Assembly: GCA_009599575.1 (NCBI GenBank) | Contig: VWND01000007.1 | Coordinates: forward strand, 186,001-250,000 | Origin: Blumeriella jaapii | Lineage: Eukaryota > Ascomycota > Leotiomycetes > Helotiales > Drepanopezizaceae | Direction: 5' to 3' | DNA length: 64,000 nucleotides | Shown: positions 11,111-23,503 of the stretch, in pieces | Layout of the letters: the number at the start of each line of letters is the position of its first letter | How positions within the stretch are numbered: the first letter of the stretch is position 1 | Translations under genes and position numbers: made by a program | Notes under the pieces: generated by a model | What the model was told of the DNA's origin: nothing | Seen by the model: the letters and a program-made list of their open reading frames with translations, nothing else | Database searches by the model: none

Positions 11111-11473
11111 GATGGATGGATGGATGGATAGTTGGAATAAGATGGGATGGGTAAATGGAGGGATGGGATGGATAAATGAAGGGATGGACAGATAGTAAGG
11201 ATGGATAAATGGAGGGATTGGATGGGATGAGATGGGGGGAGTGCCCTGACCCGACTGTCTCTGTTTGTCTACTGTAAGTATGCTACTGTACAGATAGATG
11301 TACCTACCTAAAGTACCTACATATGTATGTGTTTATGTACATACAGTACATCTATTTACCTACCTACATACAGTAGATAGATAGATGCTTTACAAATGTT
11401 TGTATGTTTGTATGTACAGTACCTACAGTGCTTTACACACCTCCCTAGATAGATAAATACCTTCCTACCCGGA

Positions 11474-11500
11474 GATATCTATCTATCTATCTATCTATCC
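11474..11500. repeat. CTAT tetranucleotide microsatellite
   Basis: About six tandem CTAT units. Related GATA and TACC runs lie just upstream (11290-11465). Confidence 0.85.
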
Positions 11501-11570
11501 ATTGTGCATATTTACAGTGCCTTGCCTTGCCTTGCCTCGCCTTGCCTTGCTGACTGTACTTAGCTACTAC

Positions 11571-11632
11571 AGGACTGTACTGTGATGTACTGTATTATAA
11601 TGTACTGTACTGTACTGTATTGTACACAGTAC
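11571..11632. repeat. TACTG pentanucleotide cluster
   Basis: This is the densest of many runs of the pentamer TACTG or its complement CAGTA, giving overlapping GTAC palindromes. Similar clusters recur at 11720-11790, 11990-12035, 12146-12185 and 13149-13235. Confidence 0.8.
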
Positions 11633-12877
11633 CAAAGCACAGCTGGCCGAAAGTGGAGACCTGGTAGGGGTCGAGGTAGAGGTGGGTCTGTCTCTAAGCG
11701 CCCGCTCTCTCCATACATACACAGTACTGTATTTTCGTACGTCCAGTACTGTACAGTATGTATGTACTGTACTGTACACTTGCATGTACTGTGTAAGCGA
11801 GAGGAAACAAAAAAGGCTTGGTTGGGAAGGGAGGCCAACAGCGCGCGAGCGAGGGTAAGCGAGCGAATGAGCAAGCGGGGAGGACAACACCGAGAGCGCG
11901 CACCAGGTCGCTTCGCAGTCCGGTGGGTGCTGGGAGGAGCCTCTCCCGGGCCGCGAGAAGCAGGTACAGCACTGGATGGACTGGATGTACGGTACTGTAC
12001 TGTGTGTACCATGTGTATTGTATTGTACTGTACTGTAGGTGCACGGCAGAAGACGGACACACCACCCACCGCAACAAGGTGGATGGTTCTCGTCCCTCCG
12101 GCTGCGGTGCGGCGAGAGGTACAGCACGTAGGTATGGACGGTATGCACAGTACAGTATGTACAATATGTACAGTACATACATACTGTGCTGGCAAGCACT
12201 TGGGTCCTGCAGAGGGAAAACTCGGTCGCGGTGGTCTCGTCCCGTCCTCTGGCTTCTCGCACACTGTCGAGGTGGGCGTGGATAGAGGTCAAGTGCGCAT
12301 GGTGGCGCGTGGATCCATCTCGCCTCGCTGATGCTCCACGCGTGAACGGATGGCGGGGGGTCGAGGAGCTCCCAGCGCACCGCACTGTGTGTATTGTACT
12401 GTACTGTACCATCCCGCCCCGCCTCGGTCTCCCCCACCGTTCCCAGCGCGTCTTCCCCGCGGGCGCCACACGCATGGTGATGGGGATGGGATGGGGATGG
12501 ACAGGATGTCGGGGGTCGAGGTTGTGATGGTTGACGGTCACTGGCGCCGGCACTCCGTCGGCGGGCCGGTGGGGGGCGCTGGCCGTCACGCTCTCGGCCA
12601 ATTGGCGGCCCGAAGCTGGACGTCACGTCTTGGCTGTGGGCCGGGCGGGTCTGCAGCGACGACGACGGCGTGTCTGTAGCACCGTGCCCGACGGCGGACG
12701 CGGGACAGACCGGACGATGTCGCACTGAGAGGACGAGGTGTAGTGCTATGTACCGCACCGTGATGTACTACACACACGACGGTGCTACATACATACTGTA
12801 CAGTATGTGTCCTACACTACACACAGCACGTACGGTCCTGTCCGGTACATACAGCAGCAGCAGCAGCATGGAAGTTC

Positions 12878-12921
12878 GACACCACCACCACCACCACCAC
12901 CACCACCACCATCACCACCAG
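12878..12921. repeat. ACC trinucleotide microsatellite
   Basis: About 13 CAC/ACC units with one CAT interruption. It sits in an intergenic region, so the polyhistidine or polythreonine it would encode is not evidence of a gene. Confidence 0.85.
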
Positions 12922-13306
12922 CCTGGAAGGGGTGCCGGTCCACCGTATCAAACGGCAGACCGTCGTGCCGTGCAGAGCAGAGCAGCGCAGAGCACGACGG
13001 TTCCCCTGCATGGCCATCTCCGTCCTTCCGTCGCCCCAGCCTTCCACGGCGCGCGCTCACCACTGACAGCGCTCGCAGCACCGACTTAGGCGCCCGCCTG
13101 TGGTCCCCTGGGCCTGGGACCCGGGGTCCTGAGGGTGTATGTACGATGTACAGACTGTACATACATACCATACACAGTACAGTACGGTACGGTACAGACG
13201 TACAGACGGTACAGACGGTACATGCGGTGCAGTACAAGCACAAGCGCCCATCCACCCTGGATGCCCTCTCTCGTCTCACGCGTCTTGTCTGCTCGGCTCG
13301 GGGGGG

Positions 13307-13590
13307 TGGGCTCTGCTCTGCTCTGCTCTCATTTCTCACCTCTCTCACTTCTCATCTCTCTCACTTCTCATCTCTGCTCTCACTATTCACTTCTCATCTC
13401 GGCTCTCTGCTCTCTGCTCTCTTCTCATCTCTGCTCACTTCTGCTCTCACTTCTCACCTCACTTCCCTCTCACCTCACCTCACCTCTCCTCTCCTCTCAC
13501 TTCCCTCTCACCTCACCTCTCCTCTCCTCACCTCTTACCTCTCCTCACCTCTTACCTCTCCTCCCTCCTCCCTCCCCCTCCTCTCGCCAT
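13307..13590. repeat. Polypyrimidine CTCT/CACTTCTC tract
   Basis: About 280 bp of nearly pure pyrimidine on the plus strand: CTCTG, CTCAC, TTCTCATCT and CACCT units. It lies about 300 bp upstream of the WD40 gene start. It could be promoter or leader sequence, and mirror-repeat polypyrimidine DNA can form triplex structures. Confidence 0.75.
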
Positions 13591-13883
13591 TCTGGTCAGC
13601 GGCGTCGAAAAGCCCTCCTCCACCCACACGCGTCACGGCCGTTCACGCCGTTCACGCCGCCGCACGCTCCTGTGCCACACCGGCGGCGCGGAAGCCCGGC
13701 CGCGAGCACCTCCATGTCACGACCGAGACGGACGGGGCCTGGACGTGAATGAACGGCCCTGCACCGCCATCCCCCACGCGCGACGTCGACGGCGGCGTGG
13801 CTACATGCGCGCCGGTGCGGCTCCCCGACTGACCTCCCGTCTTCCGTCTGGCCGAGAACGAGAACGAGGGGACCGTCGTCGCC

Positions 13884-16800
13884 ATGTCCGGTCCGCCCGC
13901 GAGACATCGCTCCGTGTCCGTGAGCGCGGGCACGGCATCGACAGGCCTCGGCCGGTTGGCGACGCTGTCCGAGCGGAGCGCCAGCGTGCCCGGCCCATCC
14001 GGCGCATCCGGCGCCGGCGCCGGCCCCGGCCCGATGCGCGATTTCGAGCCCTGCGCGGCCACGGCCTCCATGTTCCTCTACGCCCAGGGCACCGCCGTCG
14101 TGTGCGCGCACCACGACACGCTGAAGATCGAGCGCCGCTTCTCCCGACACACCGAGCCCATCGCGCTGCTGGCCGTCGATACCGTGAGCGAGCGGGGCGC
14201 CGGCCGCCTGGTCGTGAGCTACGATGTGGGCCAGACGGCCATCGTGTGGGATTGCATGACGGGCGACGAGCTGGCCCGCTTTGCCTCCTACGACCACCTG
14301 ACGGTGGCGGCCTGGATGCGCAACGGGAACGTGGCATGTGGTGAGTGAGGACCGCTCCGGCCCGGGGCCGGAGGCCGACGCCCTCTGCTAACCGGCACGG
14401 CAGGCAACGCCCAGGGAAATGTCATCCTGTTCGAGCCGTCGACCTCCGAACACATCTCGGCGAGAACCATCGACCAGATTCCCATCACGGCCATCGCCCC
14501 GGCCGCCGACTGCCGCACCTATGCCATTGGGTGGGTGAGGACCATCTCGGTCGACCGTCTGCTTTCTCCCTCCTCGCCCTCTCCCCTCCTCGACCTCTCC
14601 CCTCCTCCCCCCCTCGACCTCTTCCCCCCCCCTCCCCGTGATCCGGAAACCCCCTCGCTGACTCCACCACGCGCGCAGCTTCGCCAACGGCTCGCTCCTG
14701 ATCGCGGCCTTGCAGCCGCGCTTTACCATCTTGCACAACCTGACCACGTCCCGAGGGCCGTCGCCCATTGTCACGTTGGCGTGGCACGCCTCGTCCTCGC
14801 GCCAGCAGTCGGACATGCTGGCCACCCAAACCAACGATGGCGACCTCCGCGTGTGGAGCATCGCCAAATCGCCTACCCGCAACGACAGTGCCAAGGTCGT
14901 GCGCGTCCTGAAACGCACCGAGCACTACCAGGCCGGTCCGAACTGGCTGGGCTGGTCCAAGAACGGGCGCATCGTCCAATATTCGGAAGGGTAAGCCTCC
15001 CGTCCTGGCCCGGCGTCGCTTCTCCGACAGCGCATTTGCCGCGAGCCACGCGCGCGCTTCGCGAGATCACGCTGACATCGCCCCCGACAGCGAAACGTCG
15101 GTATGGGATGTGCGAACGAAGCAGGTCACCTACGAATCGGTCCCCACCCTGGGCGAGGTCAGAGGCCTCGCCGTCTATGGCCCCGGGGCGACCCTCTTCA
15201 CCTTGGGCCCGAGGAACACGGCCCAGCAGTTCGACCTGAACGCTCCGTGCCAGCTGGTGGCGAACGTGCAGCATCCGGCCGATCCGCTGCCGCCGTCGCC
15301 ACCCGTCTCGATCGAGGAGCAGCAGAGCCAAGCGGCCTCGGGGCCCCCCGCGGCCGGGGAGTTCGCGTCGGTGCCGATCAACCTCGACATCTCGGAGAGC
15401 GATGAAGATCACATGTCGCCCCTCGCGAGGATTGCCAGAGAGATGGCCCCGCGGGAGACGGCCGGCCCGGCCCCCGACCGCGCCGCGACGCTCAGTCCGG
15501 TCTCGTCGAGCAGTCACACCTCCCGCACGTCGCAATCATCCGCCGGGTCCCGGATCCAACACCGCACGCACTCGTCGGTCGCGTCACGTGGCACGAGTGA
15601 GGGCACGGCCATGTCGATGGGCTCCTCCTTCCACTCGACGCGCGCGCCGTCGGTCGTGTCGAGTCGCGACAGTCTCTCGGTGAGCAGCCTCGGCTCGCAG
15701 TCCCATGCCGCGGCACGCTCGCGACCGGGCCGGGGTTCTCGCTTACGCCAGGAGGTCCTGCGAAGCCCGGATGAGAGCAAGGTGGTCGACCTGTTCAAGT
15801 TCACCCGGTCGCGGTTGAGCGACGTTCCCTACCGGCATCCGACGGCCCTGGACCACGCCCGCCTGACCAACGATGACCTTCGTCGGCAGATGTGGAGCAC
15901 GATTTTCGGGTGGGATGCCGAGGCGCCAGAGCTGGTCCAGGACGAGATGCGCCGACATCCCCGAGGCTCGCCCAGCCGGCTCCTTCTCGCCAAATGGCTA
16001 GGCGATCTCGAGACCGACATCATGGCGCACAGCTCGGAGTCCATGACCTCGTCCGACTGGATGCTGCTGGCCTTGAGTGGGATTGGGGGCCATGCCTCCC
16101 AGGCCAAGGTTGCGCGGGCCTACGTGCAGCGTCTGCTGGAGAAAGGAGACGTGCACACTGCCGCGACGATCCTGATCGGCATGGGGGATCAGAACGATGC
16201 GATCGAAATCTACGTCTCCCACCAGCGCTACATGGAGGCTCTGATCTTGGTGGGCTTGGTGTTCCCGACGGATTGGCAGCGCCAAGCAGAGCTGCTGAGG
16301 ACGTGGGGGGAATGGGCCGTCCAGCACGGCCAGCAACAGCTGGCGATCCGATGCTTCTCGTGCACCGGCTCCGAATCCTCGGAACCGTGGGTCTCGCCGA
16401 CTGCTCAAGCCGCGACGTGTCCGCGGGTGCCAAGCGCGAGTGCCCCCGCGATGCTGAGCCCGCCTCTGTCTCCACCGGGTGCGCGGGGTCCCCAACGCAG
16501 CATTGCCAAAGCCTCCGCGCTGAAGCTCATTACCTCCTTCGGCGACAAGACCGGCAAGTCCAAGTTCTTCGGCTTGGGTGAAGATGACCGGACCCCCATG
16601 GGCGGGGGTGTCACCCCCATCGCAGATTCCGCCCTGTCTCCCAGCGGGGGGGAGACGGCCCACACCGCGTTCCTCCGGCCCGGCCCTCGCAGCGCCCATC
16701 ACACGCCCGCATCCGCTCGAACGGCGACCCCCGGTGGCTTTTCACGACAACGGCTACCGTCCATCGGGGAGATGCCGTCGGATGTGACGCCGCGAGGTGT

Positions 16801-19519
16801 GGTGGAGCCGGTCACGCTACCCACTCCCATGGATGCCGGCTCCGACCCGGAGAAGAGCGAGAGGCTCGCCGTCGCCCCCGAGCGCACGTCCACGCAACCG
16901 GAGACGATGCAGTTGAACCCGGCAACATACGTTCCGCTCCACCGGGCGGCCACCGCCAGTCCTACGCGGCAGAAGAGCAGGGAGCACCGAGTTGCGGATG
17001 CGCTGCCATCGCCATCTCCCGAATCTTTTACGGTGACCAAGCAACATGCCCGGGATCGCAACGGGTCCCGGGATCGCAAACCCGATGGTCTTCAGATTCA
17101 GTGGCCGCCCATGGAGTCCATCATCACGGGAGACTACATGACCTCACCGGAGCTCTCGGTCTCGTCTTTGCGGCTGAGAACCGCGGCTAGCCGCTCTGTT
17201 GCGGGATCGGCTACACCGCACTCGACGACGGCCAGCCGAAGCCCTCTCACCAGCGCGCGAAGCTACCGAAGCTTAGGAACCCCCAGCCCTGTGGTGACGG
17301 GCCGGAGTCTGGAGCAGCACATGAGCAGCCTGGAATCCGCACAATACCACGCCGAGAAGCAAAAAAGACAAGCGAGCAGGGAGCGGGAGAGCACTGGCAG
17401 GGCTCGCAGCGGGAGCCGCAGACCGAAACATAGGGAGCTGTCTACCGACCGCGGGCGAAACGCCGCGCGGTACATCAAGCCGGCCAAGCGCTCGCCAACA
17501 TCTCCCGTGCCCATGTCTCCCGAAGATCTTAAGGACCTTGGGGCCGTGGGGTACGGCGACGAGTATCTCGCCAGCCGATCCCGGGATCCGAGCCACTCGA
17601 GAACCAAGATCTCCAAACCGACCAGCCGAGTCCGTCAAGCATCGCCAGAACCTGTACTTCGCTCGCAGGTCCGTACCGGCAGCAAGCCGGCGAGTCGCGT
17701 GGTCAGCCGCAACCACAGCCGCCGGCCAAGTCCGGATTCGCGTACGCTCATGCGCATTGAGACAGGTCGAGGTAGAAGCCAGGGCCGGGAAGGCTCACTC
17801 ATGCGTTCTCCGTCATCGCCACTTCCGATGTCGCCTCAGGCCAAGTTCTACCACGCGGACGAAGACGAGGATCACGAGGAAATGAAGCGCGTTCATCTGG
17901 AGCACGAGCGGTTTAGATCCCGGCAACGTAGTCACACCAGACTCCGGGAGCGTGGCACCAGCGCAGTCCGGGACCCTTCCCCAGACCGGAGGCGCCGTGA
18001 TCGCTCGAGCAGCCGGGTACGCGGGGGAAGCGATGCGAGCAAGTCGACGAAGGGGCCCGCGCCACCTGCTGGGCAAGAGCGTCCTTTGCACACTCGGGCT
18101 CTCTCTGACCAGAGGGTTGGCGACATCAAGCAGATCAAGGACGAGCGCACGCTCAAGAAGGAGCAGGCTGCCCGGGAACTCGAGGAGAGGCGAAAGTCGC
18201 TCGCTCGACGTCCATCAGCCCCTCCGATTGTCCACCCCGAGGAGCTTACGCGACTGTCGCCAATACGTTATCGCTCATCGACCTCTCCGGAATTTGCCAG
18301 ATCATCTACGTACCCGTCTCCACATCCTTCCGCGATGCAACCATTGCGCAACAAGACGACTTCCCTCGCCGATGTGCAGTCTTCTCCGGATTACTTGGAG
18401 AAGTCAGCCGAACGATCTCCGGTCCAGGTCGGGTTACCAGCGACACCAAGAGCCATGAGGCACCCCAAGTGTGATTCCGAAGGCCACGATCTCCCCGATA
18501 CGCCCCAGAAGCCTGAAAGACATGATCCGATGCAGCCACCCTCCTGGGGCAGCCTGAATGCCATCACGCACCACCAGGCTTTCAAGAACGCTAGTCCCTT
18601 GCCCAAAACAACCTATGAAGCAGCATCTCGCCGATTCCTTCCACGATCGGCTTCTGCTCCCATCCCTGAGGAGCCACCGAACTCTCCCCACGCCCTCCCC
18701 GCTGGTCTCCCGCTGCACCCGGCTTTCCACCCAGCTCTCCCACCCAGCAGCAGGAGAAAGGTACAGGACCCCGGTACCATCCGCGCCCCTTCCATATCTC
18801 CCAGAAAGGTCAACCCGGGAGAGTCGCAGCCGGGCACCCTTGGCTACGAGACCCAGAACTCGAGGACCACGCCCGCAAGCAGCGGCCCGGGGACCATGGG
18901 TGGCATCGACGAGACTATCGAAGCAAGCAGTCAGCCCCTGAACCCTTCGAATGACAACCTCACTCCGCCCCCGCCGCCACCGGCTCCCGCGCCCCCCATC
19001 CTCAAAGAACTCCAGCATCTGGCCACGCCTCCTCCCCCGCCACCTGCGCCACTCTACCGTCCCAACTACTCCAACACGAACTCCATGGTCTCGGGCGTGT
19101 CCCAAGGCTCGGGCGTGATTGAGATTGTCATGGATGACGACGACGAAAGTGATGGGATTGACCAGACTGTCATGGACGTGCCCGCGGCTCCCCAGCAATG
19201 CCAACGCACGCCTTCCATCAGTCACAGACGCGGCCGAAGCGAGAACGAAAGCAGCATCACCGGGCGTTTGAACCGCGCTGCAGAGCGTCTCCGCAGCGCC
19301 AGCCGAGGCCGTAATGGCCCCTCGCCTCTTCTCGACCGTACACGCAGTCCACCCCATGGTGAGTTCGTGTCCCAAACCATGCAGAGCCCCTACGAGAGCG
19401 TGCCTGCCCTTTGGGGCCCTGTTAGACAGCCTGCCCTCAACTCTGTCCCACAGCAGACCACTGAGCGGCATCCGCGCGAAGTCAGGGCTGCGATGAGCAT
19501 GGATGGTGGTATGATCTAA
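13884..19519 (+). CDS. Very large WD40 and helical-repeat protein with long disordered tail
   Basis: Four exons: 13884-14340, 14404-14530, 14679-14990 and 15091-19519. The introns (63, 148 and 100 nt) have GTGAGT, GTGGGT and GTAAGC donors and CAG ends. All phases match, giving 1774 residues. Residues 1-370 look like WD40 blades (QTAIVWDCMTGDELARFASY; DLRVWSIAKS; SVWDVRTKQVTYE). Residues about 550-735 are alpha-helical repeats (HTAATILIGMGDQNDAIEIY), as in the TPR or coatomer-like part of Gemin5- or WDR17-type proteins. The remaining thousand residues are disordered, rich in Ser, Arg and Pro, with two copies of SPxSPxPMSP and a polyproline block near 1589-1625. The role is unknown to me; a scaffold in RNA or vesicle handling is the likeliest class. 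It stands alone between two satellite-rich regions. Confidence 0.8.
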
Positions 19520-20873
19520 GAGCATCTGCACCAACACATTTGCTCTCTTTGGCATCTCTGTCCCTATCTACCGGCGTCGTCATCTCCTCGTCTCCATCGC
19601 TCGCACATCTCCTCTTCGCAAATCCGGTTTCCTCTCGTTTGTTCGATACCGTTTATCCTCAAACGGATCTGTTCTCCTGCAGCCGCGTACAACCATCCAA
19701 CCTACCCACATCGCGCTCCTGGGGCCTGGGAGTGGTACAGATCTCGGCTACCAAGTTACCGACTTCCCTCTCTAACTGCTTATTGCTCGTTCCGTGATCT
19801 TTCTTCCCTACATGTTGCCGAAGGGTGGCTTCCATTCCCCCCTCCTTGTTTGTCATTTATGTACTTCTATTCTTTACCGTCCTTTGATATGCTATCTTAT
19901 CTACTTGTTCATTCACGTGACGATGACTTGAGGAGGGAGTGAGAGAGGGACTTTTCTTCGTACGTGTGTGTGATCATAATCAAACGGGGAGAGCAGAAAA
20001 GGATGAAGTTCACAGGATGAAAAAGAAAACAGAAAAAATTTGATTCGGTTGGTTGGATGGGTTACATTTTTGCCTCACGGCTGGGGGGTTTTTTTCTTCT
20101 CCTTCTTCTCTCTTAGTATGTTCTATTTTCTTGCATCTCTACTTGCTTTTCTGGGAGATGGGGGTCTTTTTAAGGAAGGGCGGGGCTGGGATAGCTTAGG
20201 ATCGCATCGCCAATGTGGAACATCAACCATGGACGATCTTCCGTCTTTCCTCCATCCTTCATCTCCCCGCCTGCTCGGTCTTGTGCATGGTGATCTGATG
20301 GGTGCCGAGGAGACTCTCTCACTTGACACGATGACTCTCACTTGACACGATGAACCTACCTACCAACCAACCCGATCCATCCCATCCCGTGCCCACGTGC
20401 GCCGCGTACCGGAAGGACGGAAATGCACGTGTGGAGTTGCTTCCTTATTTGCTTGCTTACCTATTGTCTTCCTTACTTATTTACTTCCTTACTTCCTTAC
20501 TTACTGTACTGTCCTGCGCCATCGGTTCAGTGAGTGAGTGAGTGAGTGGGTGGGTGAGCTGGCCTGGGTGTGGGTGTGGAGCTCAGTACCGAGTGAGTAG
20601 AATAGAACAGAGTAGAGTAATGGATATTTGTATGTGTTTGTGTGGTGTATATGTGTATGTGTATCTGTATGTGTATGTATTTATATATGTATAGTATATA
20701 TGTAAATATATATATGTGTGTATAGAATAGATAGACTCTGGATGTCTGGTTTATTCCAAGGTGGTTGAAAAGGCGAGGAAAGAAAAGAAAAAGGGAGGAG
20801 AGGACAAAGAACTCGACTTTTTCCAATTGTTTGACCTGTTGGCATGGCTTGATTTGTTGGGGTTTGTGTTCTT

Positions 20874-21088
20874 CTCGACTTGCTTGACCTGCTCGACCTG
20901 CTTGACCTGCTCGACCTGCTCGACCTGCTCGACCTGCTCGACCTGCTCGACCTGCTTGACCTGCTCGACCTGCTCGACCTGCTCGACCTGCTCGACCTGC
21001 TCGACCTGCTTGACCTGCTTGACCTGCTTGACCTGCTCGACCTGCTTGACCTGCTCGACTTGCTTAACCTGCTCGACCTCCTTGACCT
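20874..21088. repeat. 9-bp tandem array, unit GACCTGCTC/GACCTGCTT
   Basis: About two dozen 9-bp units that differ mainly at one C/T position. Because the unit is a multiple of three and contains no stop on either strand, several frames stay open: LDLLDL and STCSTC on plus, SSRSSR and QVEQVE on minus. No start context, splice site or flanking domain supports translation. Confidence 0.9.
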
Positions 21089-21394
21089 TCTTAACCCAGC
21101 CTCCCAACCCACCCATTCCATTTTTTTTCTTCCACCCACTTCTTTACCCATTCAACGTACTGATCCGATTCAAGTGCGAGCCCCGACCAGATTATTCCAT
21201 CATCTACTCAATCCAACTGGCGTATCTACACCCCTCATCCCGAGAATCCCACTCATCCCCCCCCGAGCACCCCCCTTCCTTTACGTACCTACGTACTTAC
21301 GTACCTAGGTACGTACAGTAAGTAGTAGCTCGTTCCTTCTCTTGATCCGAGGTGCCTGATTCAGTCTACGCGTTCGCTTGCTCCGCCCGTTTTT

Positions 21395-21720
21395 ATTCTA
21401 TTCACTTATTCACTTATTCACTTATTCACTTATTCACTTATTCACTTATTCACTTATTCACTTATTCACTTATTCACTTACTTACTCATCCACTTACTCA
21501 CTTATCCACTTATTCACTTATCCACTTACTCACTCACTCACTCATCCACTCATCCACTCACTCACTTATCCACTTACTTACTCATCCACTTACTTACTCA
21601 TCCATTTATTCACTTATCCACATACTCACTCACTTATTCACTTGTTTACTCACCCATTCACTTTTTCACCCATTTATTCACCCATTCACTTACTCACTCA
21701 CTCACCCACCCACCCACTAA
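21395..21720. repeat. 8-bp tandem array, unit CACTTATT, decaying 3'
   Basis: About eleven near-perfect TTCACTTA units from 21395 to 21482. They grade into variants with ATCC and CTCA until about 21720. Reads as SLIHLFTY peptides. Confidence 0.9.
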
Positions 21721-22321
21721 TTCAACTCATTCATCTCCGCAACCCCAACGTCATCTTCAATCTACGTACATCCTCGTCCCACTCACGCAATCCCAAGCCC
21801 AAGCCTTTGATCGCATCGCATTCCATTCCATTCCATTCCATTCCTTTCCTCTGAATCCCCCTGGCGAGCTGAACGTGCGGTCCTCCGCAGCTGCATCCAC
21901 CCAATCAACGTGTGTGTGTGTGTACAGTACATCTCTGCTCAGCTTCTTTCTCAGCTTCATCTAGCTATCTGCTCCTTTTCTTCAACGTGTTTTATATATA
22001 CAGTTAAATAATTGAATCTGCTTATAGATAAACCCACCCGACTCGTATCGTATTATGTATTTCATTACATCCGTTCATGTGACAGACAGACAGTACGTGC
22101 GTGATTTACCGGGTTCATTTAACTTATTTATGTATTTATTTATTTATTAAATCCGTTCAAAAATAAATGGTGTACCTAGCTCACTTACTTCTTTGATTTA
22201 AATAGCTAACCTACTTAACCTATTTTATTTATGCCATTTGTTGATTTGATGAATTCAATTCACTCAATCCATCAAGGTTATTAAACTTACTTATCTCATT
22301 GAATTCACTTGTTCGGTTTAC

Positions 22322-22402
22322 AGTGCTCAACTCAACTCACTCAACTCACTCAACTCACTCAACTCACTCAACTCACTCAACTCACTCAACTCACTCAACT
22401 CA
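22322..22402. repeat. 10-bp tandem array, unit CAACTCACTC
   Basis: About seven clean copies of CAACTCACTC, between AT-rich sequence on the left and a GTAAAGCAAA-type stretch on the right. Confidence 0.9.
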
Positions 22403-22848
22403 CCGGAAAGCAGCAGCGAGTAAGCATGTAAAGCAAAGTAAAGTAAAGACGTGCATTTATTAATCTATGCGTCACTTGACACATACAAAAAACCCTGCAG
22501 CGTGCTTACCCGTTCATCTCGGTGAGAACGCTCGCTATCTAACATTGCTCGCTTTGCTTGCTCTGCCGCCTCGACCCAGTCCACTCCCGCTACCCCTTAG
22601 AATGTCAGGCAGGCATCTGAGTGCATGCATCCCACCATCCATTCCTCAGCCACCCATCCATCCATCCATCCATCTATACACCCCTCCCTCCACTTCCTTT
22701 CGATCCAAAAAAAAGGTCGAAGGTCAGGCAACCACTACAGACGTTACGCCTTCGGACCCAGTCGGTCGATCGAAGCGCGCCTTACATACACACATAGCAT
22801 AGCTGGTTCATGATGAGAAAACGATTGTCCAGGGCAAGGTTTAAAAAC

Positions 22849-22863
22849 GGGGGGGGGGGGGGG
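22849..22863. repeat. Poly-G tract (15 G)
   Basis: An uninterrupted run of 15 G on plus. Length is probably polymorphic and prone to sequencing error. Confidence 0.85.
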
Positions 22864-23503
22864 CACAACCTCATTCATTGAGAGTTGGGCAATACAAGTT
22901 TTTTCCGTGGCCGACTGTCGACGGACCCATTCCACTTCTCTCGCTCTCCTCGTCCTGCATCTCCGATACCGCTCCGTCCGTCATCCATCTCTCTCCTATC
23001 GAATGCCTAACTCCTTCGCTACCCCTCGGGTCAAAATGAAACATGGCACGTGCGTGTAGGGGGTATTGGTGGTGGTGAAGTGGCGCGTCTCAAAGGGGGA
23101 ACTTTTGGTACATGGTGTTGGTTCGTGCTGTGCTGTGTCGTGTGGATGGGTGCTGTGCTGTGCCGGGGATTTCATCGCTGGGCGCCTCGCTCGTTCTTTT
23201 CGATTCAGGTCGACTTCGCCGGAATCCGAGGGAGGTGTGTAACAATCGTGATTGTCGCACATGCGATGAGCATGTTCCGAGTTGTTGATAAGGGGGTGGT
23301 AAACAGAGAACGCCGTATTCGACTCGGTCGAGGACAAGACCCCTCTTCTGACCAGTCGTTGCACGAAAGTGAGAAAAATCTAGTATGTGAAGTAACGTGA
23401 ATGACCAAGATCGATCGGGAACCCCACTCTATTTGGTTGCGCCGGCCCTAGAGTATTAAAAGTGGTAATCTTGGACGCAGCTTCCTTCGAGAGAAGGAGA
23501 GAA

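Larger units (their letters stand above)
9705..13883. repeat. Microsatellite/minisatellite-rich gene-free region upstream of the WD40 gene
   Basis: About 4.2 kb with successive simple repeats and many TACTGTAC runs (about 10570, 11571-11632, 11720-11790, 11990-12035, 12146-12185, 12395, 12796, 13149-13235). Several long overlapping frames (up to 401 codons) cross it on both strands, but their translations are repeat peptides such as YSTVQYNT. I therefore annotate no gene. The individual arrays are listed separately. Confidence 0.7.
19520..23503. repeat. Gene-free, satellite-rich downstream region
   Basis: It begins with the presumed 3' UTR of the WD40 gene and continues with CTTACTTA-, GTGA-, GTAT- and TCAC-type arrays, a 9-bp array and a 10-bp array (listed separately). 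Open frames here are repeat translations. Nothing else coding is supportable up to the importin-beta stop at 23504. Confidence 0.7.

Noticed and set aside
11560..12758. Three overlapping frames of 234-354 codons on minus
   Set aside because: They cross TACTG repeats (YSTVQYNT peptides) and have no conserved domain.
13135..14344. 205- and 401-codon plus frames
   Set aside because: They translate the polypyrimidine tract (SHLTSPLLSS) and then overlap exon 1 of the WD40 gene out of frame.
18434..19555. 373-codon minus frame
   Set aside because: Antisense shadow of the WD40 gene's last exon.
20681..21854. Several repeat-encoded frames (LDLLDL, SSRSSR, SLIHLFTY)
   Set aside because: Produced by 8- and 9-bp tandem arrays; no start context or flanking domain.
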